From positions 744,001-808,000 of the forward strand of contig NZ_CP158375.1 in NCBI RefSeq assembly GCF_041021955.1: 64,000 nt of DNA, given 5' to 3'. Below the pieces are notes generated by a model. That model was not told where the DNA came from. It saw nothing but the letters and a program-made list of their open reading frames with translations, and searched no databases. This DNA is from Caulobacter sp. 73W. Lineage in GTDB: Bacteria; Pseudomonadota; Alphaproteobacteria; Caulobacterales; Caulobacteraceae. Below, piece after piece: positions 54,694 through 62,813 of this stretch (position 1 is the stretch's first letter; every line of letters starts with the position of its first letter). Made by a program: the position numbers and the translations under genes.

Positions 54694-55584
54694 ATGGCCT
54701 GCATCGAGGCGCGCGGCGTCTTCAAGCACTACGGCAAGACCACCGCGCTCAACGGCTTCCAGCTGACCGTCGAGGAGGGCCGCATCCTCGGCCTGATCGG
54801 CCCCAACGGCGCGGGCAAGAGCACGGCTCTGATGGCCATGCTCGGCCTCATTCCCTTCGACGGCTCGCTCAAGGTCCTGGGCCTCGATCCGTGGAAGGAG
54901 CGCGGCGCCCTGATGGAGCAGGTCTGCTTCATCGCCGACGTCGCCGTCCTGCCCCGCTGGATGAAGGTCAGCCAGGCGCTCGACTACATGCAGGGGGTCC
55001 ATCCCCGCTTCGACCGCGCCAAGGCCGAGGCCTTCCTGGCCCGCACCAGCATCGCCTCCACCGGCCGCGTTCGCGAGCTGTCCAAGGGCATGGTCGCCCA
55101 GCTGCACCTTTCCCTGGTCATGGCCGTGGACGCCAAGCTGCTGGTGCTGGACGAGCCGACGCTGGGCCTCGACATCCTCTACCGCAAGGCCTTCTTCGAC
55201 AGCCTGCTGAACGACTATTTCGACGGCGGCCGCACCATCGTCGTCTCCACCCACCAGGTGGACGAGATCGAGCACATCCTCACCGACGTGGCCTTCATCG
55301 ACCGCGGCCAGGTGGTCCTCGACAGCAGCATGGAGGCGCTGGAGAGCCGCTTCGCCGAGCTGCTGGTCGGCTCGGAAAAGGCCGACGCCGCCCGCGCCCT
55401 GGCGCCCCTGCACGAACGTCAAGTGTTCGGCCGCAGCCTGATGATCTTCGAAGGCGCCGACCGCGCCGCCCTCGCCAAGCTGGGCGAGGTCCGCACCCCG
55501 GGCCTGGCCGACCTGTTTGTCGCCAAGATCGCTCCGCGCTTCGATACGAAAGCCCGCCTCGACAAGAAAGGAAGGGCGGCATGA
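54694..55584 (+). CDS. ABC transporter ATP-binding protein
   Basis: A 296-residue ATPase. Walker A GPNGAGKSTALM, Q-loop near LMEQVCFIADVA, a degenerate signature (ELSKGMVAQLHLSL, with LSKGM instead of LSGGQ) and Walker B LLVLDEPTLGLD. The C-terminal 80 residues form an extra domain, as in YtrB/BcrA-type exporters. It overlaps the permease start by 4 bases (ATGA). Confidence 0.92.
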   Translation: MACIEARGVFKHYGKTTALNGFQLTVEEGRILGLIGPNGAGKSTALMAMLGLIPFDGSLKVLGLDPWKERGALMEQVCFIADVAVLPRWMKVSQALDYMQGVHPRFDRAKAEAFLARTSIASTGRVRELSKGMVAQLHLSLVMAVDAKLLVLDEPTLGLDILYRKAFFDSLLNDYFDGGRTIVVSTHQVDEIEHILTDVAFIDRGQVVLDSSMEALESRFAELLVGSEKADAARALAPLHERQVFGRSLMIFEGADRAALAKLGEVRTPGLADLFVAKIAPRFDTKARLDKKGRAA

Positions 55585-56492
55585 GCAGCCTCGACGCCGA
55601 CTTCATCGCACCCACGCCGGCCGCCTCCACGGCCCAGAAGGTCCGCCCCTTCTACTGGTCGCTGAAGCGCGAGCTGTGGGAGCATCGGGCTATCTGGGTC
55701 GCCCCCGCCGCCGTCGCCGCCCTGGTCCTGCTGGGCTTCGTGCTGGGCTCCTTCGGTCTGCCCAACCGGGTCCATCGCGCCGAGGCAGGCGGCTCCACCA
55801 GCAGCCTGATGCTGCCCTACGCCGTGGCCTGCGCCGGGGCGTTCATCGCCGCCGCCCTGTCCGGCGCCTATTACTGCCTGACCTGCCTGCAGGGCGAGCG
55901 CCGCGACCGCAGCATTCTGTTCTGGAAGTCCTTGCCGGTGTCCGACCGCATCGCCGTCCTGGCCAAGGCCGCCGTGCCCATGGTGGTCCAGCCCCTGGCG
56001 GTCTTCGCGGTCGCCGTTTCCGCCCACCTGGCCATGCTGGCCTGGGGCACGATCGCCATGCTGGTTTGGAACAACAACCCCGGCCCGCTGTGGGTCCACG
56101 GCTTCCCTGGCTTCATGTGGACTGCGATGGCGATCAGCCTGCCCTACATGGCCCTATGGCACGCCCCGGTCATCGCCTGGCTGATGCTGGTGTCTGCCTG
56201 GGCGCGTCGAGCGACCTTCCTGTGGGCGGTGATCCCGCCGGTCATGCTGGGCGTGCTGGAGCGGATGGTCTTCGACACCAGCCACTTCTTCAGCTTCCTC
56301 AACACCCGGCTGATGGGCGGCCTCGCCCACGCCGTCAGCATCGGCGGCCAGGGCGAGACGCCCCTGCGCGGCCTCCAGGACATCGCCGTGGCCCGCATGA
56401 TTGCCGACCCAAACCTGTGGATCGGCCTCGTCCTCGCCGCCCTGCTGTTCGAAGGCGCCGTGCGCATGCGCCGCCTGCGCGAACCGAACTGA
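55581..56492 (+). CDS. ABC-2 type permease
   Basis: A 303-residue membrane protein with about six helices. An N-terminal cytoplasmic coupling segment (RPFYWSLKRELWEHRAIW) precedes the first helix, and YYCLTCLQGERRDRSILFWK lies after the second. Partner of the ATPase upstream (overlap) in a GntR-controlled exporter. The substrate is not evident; relatives export lantibiotics or lipids. Confidence 0.85.
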   Translation: MSSLDADFIAPTPAASTAQKVRPFYWSLKRELWEHRAIWVAPAAVAALVLLGFVLGSFGLPNRVHRAEAGGSTSSLMLPYAVACAGAFIAAALSGAYYCLTCLQGERRDRSILFWKSLPVSDRIAVLAKAAVPMVVQPLAVFAVAVSAHLAMLAWGTIAMLVWNNNPGPLWVHGFPGFMWTAMAISLPYMALWHAPVIAWLMLVSAWARRATFLWAVIPPVMLGVLERMVFDTSHFFSFLNTRLMGGLAHAVSIGGQGETPLRGLQDIAVARMIADPNLWIGLVLAALLFEGAVRMRRLREPN

Positions 56493-56516
56493 CCGAACCG
56501 AGAGGGGGAAACACTC

Positions 56517-57185
56517 ATGGACCCGCGTCTTCAGTCCGTGCTCCTGGCGATCCACATCGCCGCCGGCGCCGTCGGCCTAGCCTCGGGCCTGTTCTCCATG
56601 GCCTCGCGCAAGGGCGCCCGCGTCCACCGCCTGGCGGGGCGGGTGTTCTTCGTCTCCATGCTGATCATGGCCGGCGCCGGAGCGATCATCGCCCCCTTCC
56701 GCGAGAGCGGCCGCTGGACCAACACCATCGCCGGGGTCTTCACCTTCTACCTGGTGGCCACCGCCTGGGTCGCCGCCCGCCGCCGCCCGGGCCAAGTCGG
56801 CCGCTTCGAGGCCGTCGCCCTCGCCGCACCGGTTGGCATCCTCGCCGCCGCCCTGTGGATCGCGATCGGCATCGGCGGCTCCCAGATCGCCAACATCTTC
56901 GCCGCCGTCGCCCTGATCGCCGGGATCTGCGACGTACGCATGATCCGCGCCGGCGGCCTGACGCCCAACGGCCGCGTGGCCCGCCACCTCTGGCGCATGG
57001 GCGTCGCCTTCACCGTCTCGGTCATGGCCTTCTTCGTCGGCCAGCAGGAGTACCTGCCCAGGATCATCCAGGGCACCGCCGTGGTGGGAATCCCCGCCCT
57101 GGCCGCCCTCGGCGCGACCTTGTTCTGGCTGGCCCAGCGCACCTGGCCGAAGCGCCGGCGGATCGCGGCGGCGGTCGCGGCATAG
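56517..57185 (+). CDS. polytopic membrane protein (DUF2306-like)
   Basis: A 222-residue protein with about seven membrane helices. The start LLAIHIAAGAVGLASGLFSM followed by RKGARVHRLAGRVFFVSML has the His and Arg spacing seen in DUF2306-type putative heme or quinone membrane proteins. Later RHLWRMGVAFTVSVMAFFVG is a second conserved-looking block. A purine-rich GAGAGGGGGAA precedes the ATG. Last gene of the GntR-ABC run; may be functionally separate. Confidence 0.7.
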   Translation: MDPRLQSVLLAIHIAAGAVGLASGLFSMASRKGARVHRLAGRVFFVSMLIMAGAGAIIAPFRESGRWTNTIAGVFTFYLVATAWVAARRRPGQVGRFEAVALAAPVGILAAALWIAIGIGGSQIANIFAAVALIAGICDVRMIRAGGLTPNGRVARHLWRMGVAFTVSVMAFFVGQQEYLPRIIQGTAVVGIPALAALGATLFWLAQRTWPKRRRIAAAVAA

Positions 57186-57203
57186 GCCCAAGCCAACCAA
57201 ACC

Positions 57204-57340
57204 TCCGTCATCCTAGGCCTTGTGCCTAGGACCCAGAGACCCCGCGCCGAAAGGGGATTCAGGGCGCTGACCACCGCACCGCCCCCTTCTGAACCTCAGC
57301 CGCTTCTGGCTCCTCGCCACAAGGGCGAGGATGACGGAGT
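57204..57340. repeat. intergenic palindromic repeat, family B
   Basis: Left arm CATCCTAGGCCTTGTGCCTA with GGACC; right arm TCCTCGCCACAAGGGCGAGG with ATGACGGAG. The remaining 135 bases up to 57475 hold only partial repeat-like GC runs; no gene was seen. Confidence 0.75.
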
Positions 57341-57475
57341 TGGGCACAACGAGCGGGACGACGGAGGCTCTCTCCTGCCCCGTAGCGAAGCGTACGGGGG
57401 AGCAACCATGTCAGGCAGGGCCCCTCTTCTGAACCCCAGCTAGCACCCCCTCTAGCATGCGCTTCGGAAGGCAGC

Positions 57476-58687
57476 CTACTGCACGCCCGGCGCGCGCCAC
57501 ATCACAGGGATACGGATCTTGCCGCCGATCGTGGCGACGCCATCCTTACTCATCGGCGCAATGCGGAACTTCTCCGCCAGCGCCACAGTGGCGGGACCGA
57601 AACCTGCATCAAGCGGTTCCTCGCGCACCACGGAACAGGCGTTCAGCGTACCCTCCGCGGTTATACGGCATTCGATCAGCCCTTTTCCGGCCTGGCCCTT
57701 GGCCTTGGCGGCGGCGGGGTAGAAGGCAGCGATGTCCGAGCCGGACGGGCGGCTGATCCAGTCGGGCGCCGTGATCAGCTGCGGCTCGGCCGGAGCGGCG
57801 GCCCAGGCGGCCCAGGCGGCCGCGGCGGCCAGACCGCCAACCAGGGCGAGACCGGCCAGACGGCGGCCGAATGCGGGACTCGGAGACTTCAACATGGCGA
57901 TCCTCTCTTTCAGCGGATGTTGGGCCGATGTCGGCCAGTGGCAGCCCAAAGGCAGGGGCTGATCGGCGAGTTGGGATTTCAGCAACGTCTCGGCATAGAG
58001 CCGCTGAACGCCTGGGCGCGCGGCCAGGACTGCGGCGTCGCAGGCCAACTCCTGGTCGATGCGCAGCAGCCGGACGCCCAGATGGACGGCGGGGTTGAAC
58101 CATGCCAAGCACTGGACGGCGGCCGCCACGGCGTTGATCAGCGGATCGCCCGCCCGCAGGTGGGCCTCCTCGTGGGCGATGATCACCGCCTGCTCGGCCG
58201 GACCGAAACGCCCCTCGAAGTCGGCGGGCAGGATCAAGCGCGGACGCAGGGCGCCCACCAGGGCCGGGCCGGCCGTGCTGGACTGAGAGACCAGCAGGTG
58301 CGGCCGCTCCGGCAAGGGCGTCAGGGTCCCGAGCATCCGCACGTACCGCCCCTGCCGCCACGCCAGCAGGCCCGCCGCCGCGACCGCTCCAGCCGCCCAC
58401 AGCGCGGCGAGCCAGAAGCCTGGATCGACCCCGGCGTCGACGGCGGTCTTCAGGACCGTCCCGGCGGCGTCGGCGGTGGTCAGCATGAGCTCCGCCGCCG
58501 CGCCCTCCCCCGGCTCGGCGGGGACCAGGGCGCCGACCGCCGCCAGCACCGGGACGATCCACAGACGATAGGCCGCCTGCGCCCCGAACCGTCGGCGCAC
58601 CGGCCGCCGCAGCAGGGCTGCCACTCCGATCGCCGCCGCGGCGGCCAGGTTGGCGGACAGCAGGCCGGTCAGCAGGTCGTCGATCAT
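57476..58687 (-). CDS. M56 (BlaR1-like) membrane peptidase with C-terminal TonB-like domain
   Basis: A 403-residue protein. Membrane helices at about 10-30, 38-55 and 95-115 lead to the zinc motif HEEAHLRAGD, then CLAWFNPAVHLGVRLLRIDQ with the third-ligand Glu. After another helix (LAGLALVGGLAAAAAWAAWA) comes a periplasmic domain of about 125 residues (GLIECRITAEGTLNACSVVR, EKFRIAPMSKDGV) of the TonB C-terminal fold, a common partner of M56 proteins in alphaproteobacteria. ATG overlaps the BlaI stop by 4 bases. Likely senses an envelope signal and inactivates that repressor. Confidence 0.88.
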   Translation of the reverse strand: MIDDLLTGLLSANLAAAAAIGVAALLRRPVRRRFGAQAAYRLWIVPVLAAVGALVPAEPGEGAAAELMLTTADAAGTVLKTAVDAGVDPGFWLAALWAAGAVAAAGLLAWRQGRYVRMLGTLTPLPERPHLLVSQSSTAGPALVGALRPRLILPADFEGRFGPAEQAVIIAHEEAHLRAGDPLINAVAAAVQCLAWFNPAVHLGVRLLRIDQELACDAAVLAARPGVQRLYAETLLKSQLADQPLPLGCHWPTSAQHPLKERIAMLKSPSPAFGRRLAGLALVGGLAAAAAWAAWAAAPAEPQLITAPDWISRPSGSDIAAFYPAAAKAKGQAGKGLIECRITAEGTLNACSVVREEPLDAGFGPATVALAEKFRIAPMSKDGVATIGGKIRIPVMWRAPGVQ

Positions 58688-59043
58688 GGCTCGAGCTCGT
58701 TGATGAGGCGCTTCAGTTCGGCCACGTCTTCGGCCGTCAGCTTTCGGCGTTCCGACAGATGGCTGACCAGAGGCGCCAGGCGGCCGTCGAACATGCGCTC
58801 CAGAAAGCCCTGGCTTTCGGCATCGACGAAATCGGTTCGCTGCAGAACGGGGCGGTACAGGTACCGGCGCCCTTCTGACGAAGCGGCGATGGCCCCCTTC
58901 TTCAGAAGGCGGTTGAGAAAGGTTTTCACCGTCGCCTCGCTCCACCCTTGGGCGGCTACGTCGGCGACAATGTCCTCCGCACTGAGGGGCTCACGACGCC
59001 ACAAGGCGTCCATGATCAAGGCTTCGGCGCTAGTGATATTCAT
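58684..59043 (-). CDS. BlaI/MecI-family transcriptional repressor
   Basis: A 119-residue repressor with winged helix SAEALIMDALWRREPLSAED ... WSEATVKTFLNRLLKKGAI and C-terminal dimer helices (LTAEDVAELKRLINEL). Start ATG 59043 gives MNITSAEAL; a longer frame to 59097 would run through the operator and is rejected. A perfect 40-base dyad lies 3 bases before the start and covers where the ribosome binding site would be. Pairs with the M56 gene by a 4-base overlap. Confidence 0.93.
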   Translation of the reverse strand: MNITSAEALIMDALWRREPLSAEDIVADVAAQGWSEATVKTFLNRLLKKGAIAASSEGRRYLYRPVLQRTDFVDAESQGFLERMFDGRLAPLVSHLSERRKLTAEDVAELKRLINELEP

Positions 59044-59046
59044 GGC

Positions 59047-59086
59047 GTTTACATCCGTAATCGACCAAACGATTACGCGCGTAAAC
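59047..59086. promoter_or_regulatory. perfect 40-base interrupted dyad, BlaI operator
   Basis: GTTTAC-3-CGTAATCG-6-CGATTACG-3-GTAAAC: both arm pairs are exactly inverted about one centre (59066/59067). The inner arm CGATTAC resembles the ATTACA half-site bound by BlaI/MecI. It lies against the repressor start, so it probably represses the blaI-M56 unit and perhaps the neighbour at 59120, whose stop is 33 bases away, only passively. Confidence 0.7.
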
Positions 59087-59119
59087 GTTAGAGTCAATCC
59101 CTCCTTGAAGCGGAGAGGC

Positions 59120-59881
59120 TCACTTGCTCACGAACAGCACCGCGCCCTTGTCGGTCACCTCGCAGGTCCCGCTCTTGTACCCGGCCTTCAGCGAGACGAG
59201 GTAGATCGTCCCGTTGGCCATGGCGCTGGCGCTCATCGCTCTGGTCGCGCCCGGCGGCAGGTCCCAGCGGCGGTCGGCTTCGCGGGCGCAGGCGGACATC
59301 ACGTCCCCCCGCCACGGTCCCTTGCGCGCCTCGCCATAGGCGTAGCGGCTGGAGCCCAGGCGGTTGTCCCGCTCGCGCTGCCCCGCCGCGTAGCCGGACG
59401 AATAGTCGGCGTCGTACTCGTAGTTCAGGAACTGGCCGTCATGGACCCCGTCCTGATAGCCGCGCTCGTACTGGGCGTCGCGGCTGTCGTCGTAGTGGCG
59501 GCCGTCCTCGTGGTTCTTGTCGTGGTGAGCCGCGATCGCCGCGCCCAGCAGGGCGGCCACGGCCACTCCCGCCACCACCGCCCCCGTGTTGGAGCCGCCG
59601 CCCTTGCCGCAGCGGTTGGCGTCCATGCGGTCGATCCGTTGATAGCGGCCGTCGGACGTGACCACCCCGACGCAGGTCCTGCCGTCCGCCTTCCACCAGT
59701 AGGTCCAGCTGGCGCCGCCGGTCTTCTCGCCGCCGGTGTTCACATAGCCCCGGGCCAGCATCTGGGTCTCCCCGCCCGCGCCCCGCGCCCCGATCAGGTC
59801 GCTCAGCTCCGGCGGCGGCGCGGCCAGGGCGGGCGCCGCGATCGCGGCGGCGGCGAGGACGACGAGAGCCTGCTTGAACAT
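59120..59881 (-). CDS. secreted protein of unknown function with glycine-zipper-like helix
   Basis: A 253-residue protein with a signal peptide (LVVLAAAAIAAPALA). A domain with WTYWWKADGRTCVGVVTSDG, then a Gly/Ala-rich hydrophobic helix (TGAVVAGVAVAALLGAAIAA) followed at once by HHDKNHEDGRHYDD, a His/Asp-rich stretch. The middle has YERGYQDGVHDG and YSSGYAAGQRERD, imperfect repeats of a Tyr-x-x-Gly-Tyr pattern. C-terminal domain has Cys residues (SACARE, SGTCEVT). YcfJ/glycine-zipper-type proteins look like this. Function unknown. Confidence 0.75.
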   Translation of the reverse strand: MFKQALVVLAAAAIAAPALAAPPPELSDLIGARGAGGETQMLARGYVNTGGEKTGGASWTYWWKADGRTCVGVVTSDGRYQRIDRMDANRCGKGGGSNTGAVVAGVAVAALLGAAIAAHHDKNHEDGRHYDDSRDAQYERGYQDGVHDGQFLNYEYDADYSSGYAAGQRERDNRLGSSRYAYGEARKGPWRGDVMSACAREADRRWDLPPGATRAMSASAMANGTIYLVSLKAGYKSGTCEVTDKGAVLFVSK

Positions 59882-60013
59882 GGAAATCCTCCAACCCCTG
59901 CCCGAACCATGCCGACGGCCTGGGGTGTCGTCAAAGCCTTCGGCGATCAGGGGTTGCAGCGAGGCTGGCCGAACGGGTCCGCACAGACGGCCAAAGACGC
60001 GCCAAAGCAAAGC

Positions 60014-60077
60014 TGTGGATAACGTTAAGCTTTTGGACGGATTTGGAAATCGGCGAAATTTCCCCGCCTTTTCCACA
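60014..60077. promoter_or_regulatory. two DnaA-box-like sites
   Basis: TGTGGATAA at 60014-60022 is the exact complement of the consensus TTATCCACA. TTTTCCACA at 60069-60077 differs by one base, in the other orientation. They lie 47 bases apart, in the 668-base gap between the secreted-protein gene and the hybrid kinase. Confidence 0.4.
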
Positions 60078-60290
60078 GCTTGCGCACCGAGTCCTGCACA
60101 GCGGCGCAGTTTTGGGCGGTTGCTACATACCCGGTCCAGGCTCACAGTCAACCCGTCGAGAGGCGCTGACGGAGCCGGAGACGACGGGGCGACCCGGAGA
60201 CTTCGAAACCGCCAGCCGGACCGGAAAAAGCAAGGACCTGCCAGGGGCGACCCTGAACGGAACCCGGCTTCTGAAGGAAAGGACTTCGAG

Positions 60291-60335
60291 ATGGAGACCA
60301 AGACGCCCTTGGGCGACGCGGCGACCGCCTCCTGA
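60291..60335 (+). other. 14-codon ORF with strong ribosome binding site
   Basis: AAGGAAAGGA lies 7 bases before ATG 60291, which encodes METKTPLGDAATAS and then TGA. A strong hairpin lies 42 bases downstream, and the hybrid kinase starts 214 bases further. It could be a leader peptide, or simply chance in a GC-rich leader. I see no repeated rare or regulatory codons. Confidence 0.3.
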
Positions 60336-60377
60336 AGCAGCCCCCTCTCGGTGCAGGCCTTTCACGGGGCCTGGGTT

Positions 60378-60419
60378 AAGGGGGCGACGCCGCCGGGCGA
60401 CCGGAAGCGCCGCCCCCTT
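60378..60419 (+). terminator. GC-rich hairpin in the kinase leader
   Basis: AAGGGGGCG / CGCCCCCTT is a perfect 9-base stem, with a further two pairs inside, followed by GCTCATTTGG. It is either a terminator for something upstream (such as the 14-codon ORF) or an attenuator before the kinase. Confidence 0.5.
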
Positions 60420-60549
60420 GCTCATTTGGGCTGCTGTGCCGTCCGCTCCCTTCGCGATCTTCGCCCCGCGCTCCCAAAACGTCGGCATGTTAACCGCCCG
60501 GCGCCCTTTCGGAGTCATTGTTCCCCCCGAAAGAAGGGGGCGCGCAGCC

Positions 60550-62637
60550 ATGGCCTTTGGGGTCGATCTGCAGAAGGAAGACCGGGATCAGGCGGCCGGC
60601 GCGTGCGCACTGGCGGCGGTCTTCATCGTCTGCGCCATCCTGACCAAGGTCATCAACGACGTGACCGGCGTGCCGACCATCTGGCTGGCCAACGGCCTGC
60701 TGGTCGGCGGCCTGCTGACCCTGCGCCCCCGCTGGGGCGTGCTGATGGTGGTCCTGTCGCTGATCGGCGACGTGATGGTCGACCTGTTCACCGGCCGGTC
60801 GCTGAAGGCGATGATCGTCTATCCCGGCCTGGACCTGATTGAGGTGCTGCTGGCGGTGTGGTTCGCCCGCCGGTTCTGCGCTTCGTCCCTACGCCTCAAG
60901 AGCATCCGCGACGTCATCATCCTGCTGGCCTTCGCCTGCGCGCCGGCGGTGGCGGCGACGGGTGCGCTGGCTGGGCTGGCCAATGTGCTGTTCTTCGGGC
61001 GGGAGTTCTTCATCTCCTTCCGCATCTGGTTCTTCGCCGACCTGCTGGGCGTCTGCCTGACCTTGCCGGCGACCATGGTCGTCCTCGACGCGCGCCACAA
61101 CCGCGCCTTCCAGCGCGCCCTGGGCGAGCACTTGGCCTTCTACGCCGGCCTGGCGGGGGTGGTGTTCCTGGCCTTCCTGCAGCCGACCTCGCCCCTGTCG
61201 TTCCTGATCTTCCCGGCCCTGATCCTGACCACCTTCCGACTGGGCCCGCGCGGCGCGGCCTTCGGCGCGGCCGTGGTTGCCGCCGTGGCCCTGCCCATGA
61301 CCTTGCAGGGCGCGGCGCCGGCCCTGCTGAACGACCGCTGGGCCCTGGTGGATCGGCTGCAGGTGCTGCACCTGTTCATCGTCACCGTCTTCATCACCTC
61401 CCTCGCCGCGGCGCTGGAGCTGTCCAAGCAGGCCTCCCTGCGCCGTCTGCTGGTGCGGCGCGACCGCATCGCCCGCGCCGCCCGCGCCAAGGCCCAGGCC
61501 GCCAACGAGGCCAAGAGCCAGTTCCTGGCCAATATGAGCCATGAGGTGCGCACGCCCCTGAACAGCATCCTGGGCTTCACCCGCCTGCTCAGCGACCGCC
61601 AGGACCTGCCCGCCGACGTCCAGCGCCAGCTGCGCCTGATCGACCAGTCGGGCGAGTCCCTGCTGACCGTGGTCAACGACGTGCTCGACTTCTCGCGCAT
61701 GGAGGCCGGCCAGATCGAGCTCGACACCCGTCCCACCGACATGCGCCGCCTGATCGAGGACGCCGCCGCCATCGTCGCCGCCGACGCCCGCGCCAAGGGT
61801 CTGGACCTGCGCCTGGAATACGACGGTCCGGTCGGCCATGCCCACCTCATCGACGACCGCCGCGCCCGCCAGGTGCTGCTGAATCTGTTGAACAACGCCA
61901 TCAAGTTCACCGCCGCCGGCTCGGTCACCCTGCGCTTGAAGATCACCACCCTGAAGCCCGGCGTCGACGACATCCGGGTGGAGGTGATCGACACCGGCGT
62001 CGGCATCGCCCCCGCCGCCCAGGAGACCCTGTTCCGCCGCTTCTCCCAGGCCGACAGCTCGGTCAGCCGCTCCTATGGCGGCTCGGGTCTGGGCCTGGCC
62101 ATCTGCAAGGGCCTGATGGAGATGGTCGGGGGCCGCATCGGCGTCGTCAGCACCCTGGGCCAGGGCTCCACCTTCTGGATCGAGGGCCGCGCCCGGACCA
62201 CCGCCCAGGCCTCCGCGCGCGCCGTGGACGCGCAGGTCACATTCGACCTCACGGGCACGCGCCTGCTGCTGGTCGACGACCATCCCATGAATCGCGAGGT
62301 CGGCGCCGCCCTGCTGACCGCCGCCGGCTGCATCGTCGATACCGCCGAGGGCGGCGAGGAGGCCGTCGCCCTGGCGGCCGCCCGGCCCTACGACGCGATC
62401 CTGATGGACGTCCACATGCCCGGGATGGACGGCCTGACCGCCACCCGCGTCATCCACGGTCTGGACGGCCCGGCCGCCCACATCCCGATCATCGCCATGA
62501 GCGCCGACGCCCTGCCCCAGCACGTCGCCCGCTGCGTTGACGCCGGCATGGTCGACCACGTGGCCAAACCCATCCGCCGCGAGGACCTGTTCGCCAAGGT
62601 GGGCCGCTGGACAGCGGTAAGAGCGCAGGCGGCCTAG
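60550..62637 (+). CDS. MASE1-type hybrid sensor histidine kinase
   Basis: A 695-residue hybrid kinase. The first 295 residues form about eight membrane helices of the MASE1 sensor type (AVFIVCAILTKVIND, VPTIWLANGLLVGGLLTLRP are its signature). A short coiled coil (about 295-325) leads to the phosphoacceptor His331 in NMSHEVRTPLNSIL, an ATPase domain (NLLNNAIKFT, DTGVGI, GSGLGLAI) and a C-terminal receiver with Asp620 (AILMDVHMPGMDG). No DNA-binding output, so it must signal through a phosphotransfer protein or an orphan regulator. ATG 60550 has GAAGGGGG upstream; the frame extends further but without family similarity. Confidence 0.9.
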   Translation: MAFGVDLQKEDRDQAAGACALAAVFIVCAILTKVINDVTGVPTIWLANGLLVGGLLTLRPRWGVLMVVLSLIGDVMVDLFTGRSLKAMIVYPGLDLIEVLLAVWFARRFCASSLRLKSIRDVIILLAFACAPAVAATGALAGLANVLFFGREFFISFRIWFFADLLGVCLTLPATMVVLDARHNRAFQRALGEHLAFYAGLAGVVFLAFLQPTSPLSFLIFPALILTTFRLGPRGAAFGAAVVAAVALPMTLQGAAPALLNDRWALVDRLQVLHLFIVTVFITSLAAALELSKQASLRRLLVRRDRIARAARAKAQAANEAKSQFLANMSHEVRTPLNSILGFTRLLSDRQDLPADVQRQLRLIDQSGESLLTVVNDVLDFSRMEAGQIELDTRPTDMRRLIEDAAAIVAADARAKGLDLRLEYDGPVGHAHLIDDRRARQVLLNLLNNAIKFTAAGSVTLRLKITTLKPGVDDIRVEVIDTGVGIAPAAQETLFRRFSQADSSVSRSYGGSGLGLAICKGLMEMVGGRIGVVSTLGQGSTFWIEGRARTTAQASARAVDAQVTFDLTGTRLLLVDDHPMNREVGAALLTAAGCIVDTAEGGEEAVALAAARPYDAILMDVHMPGMDGLTATRVIHGLDGPAAHIPIIAMSADALPQHVARCVDAGMVDHVAKPIRREDLFAKVGRWTAVRAQAA

Positions 62638-62758
62638 CCCCTTCTCCCTTGATGGGAGAAGGGTCGGGGATGAGGGTGATCCGGCGGAGGACGACGGTGC
62701 GGCGGAACAGCCGTTGTCACCCTCCCCCCTGCCCCTCTCCCATCAAGGGAGAGGGGTT
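62638..62758. repeat. intergenic palindromic repeat, family A (TTGATGG type arms)
   Basis: CCCCTTCTCCCTTGATGGGA with GAAGGGTCGGGGATGAGGG on the left; CACCCTCCCCCCTGCCCC with TCTCCCATCAAGGGAGAGGG on the right. It begins one base after the kinase stop. Confidence 0.8.
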
Positions 62759-62813
62759 CCAAGGCCATGCCCCATCCCCTAACCTCCCCCGCGAACATGG
62801 GAGGGGTTCGTCG

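Noticed and set aside
60276..60420. tmRNA, SRP RNA or 6S RNA gene
   Set aside because: I looked for the SRP core (GGAAGGAAGCAGCC-like), a tmRNA tag frame and T-arm sequences and found none that fit. Only the hairpin and mini-ORF are reported.
60000..60549. Chromosomal origin of replication
   Set aside because: Two DnaA-box-like sites are present, but the AT-rich unwinding region, CtrA-site clusters and expected neighbours of the Caulobacter origin are missing.
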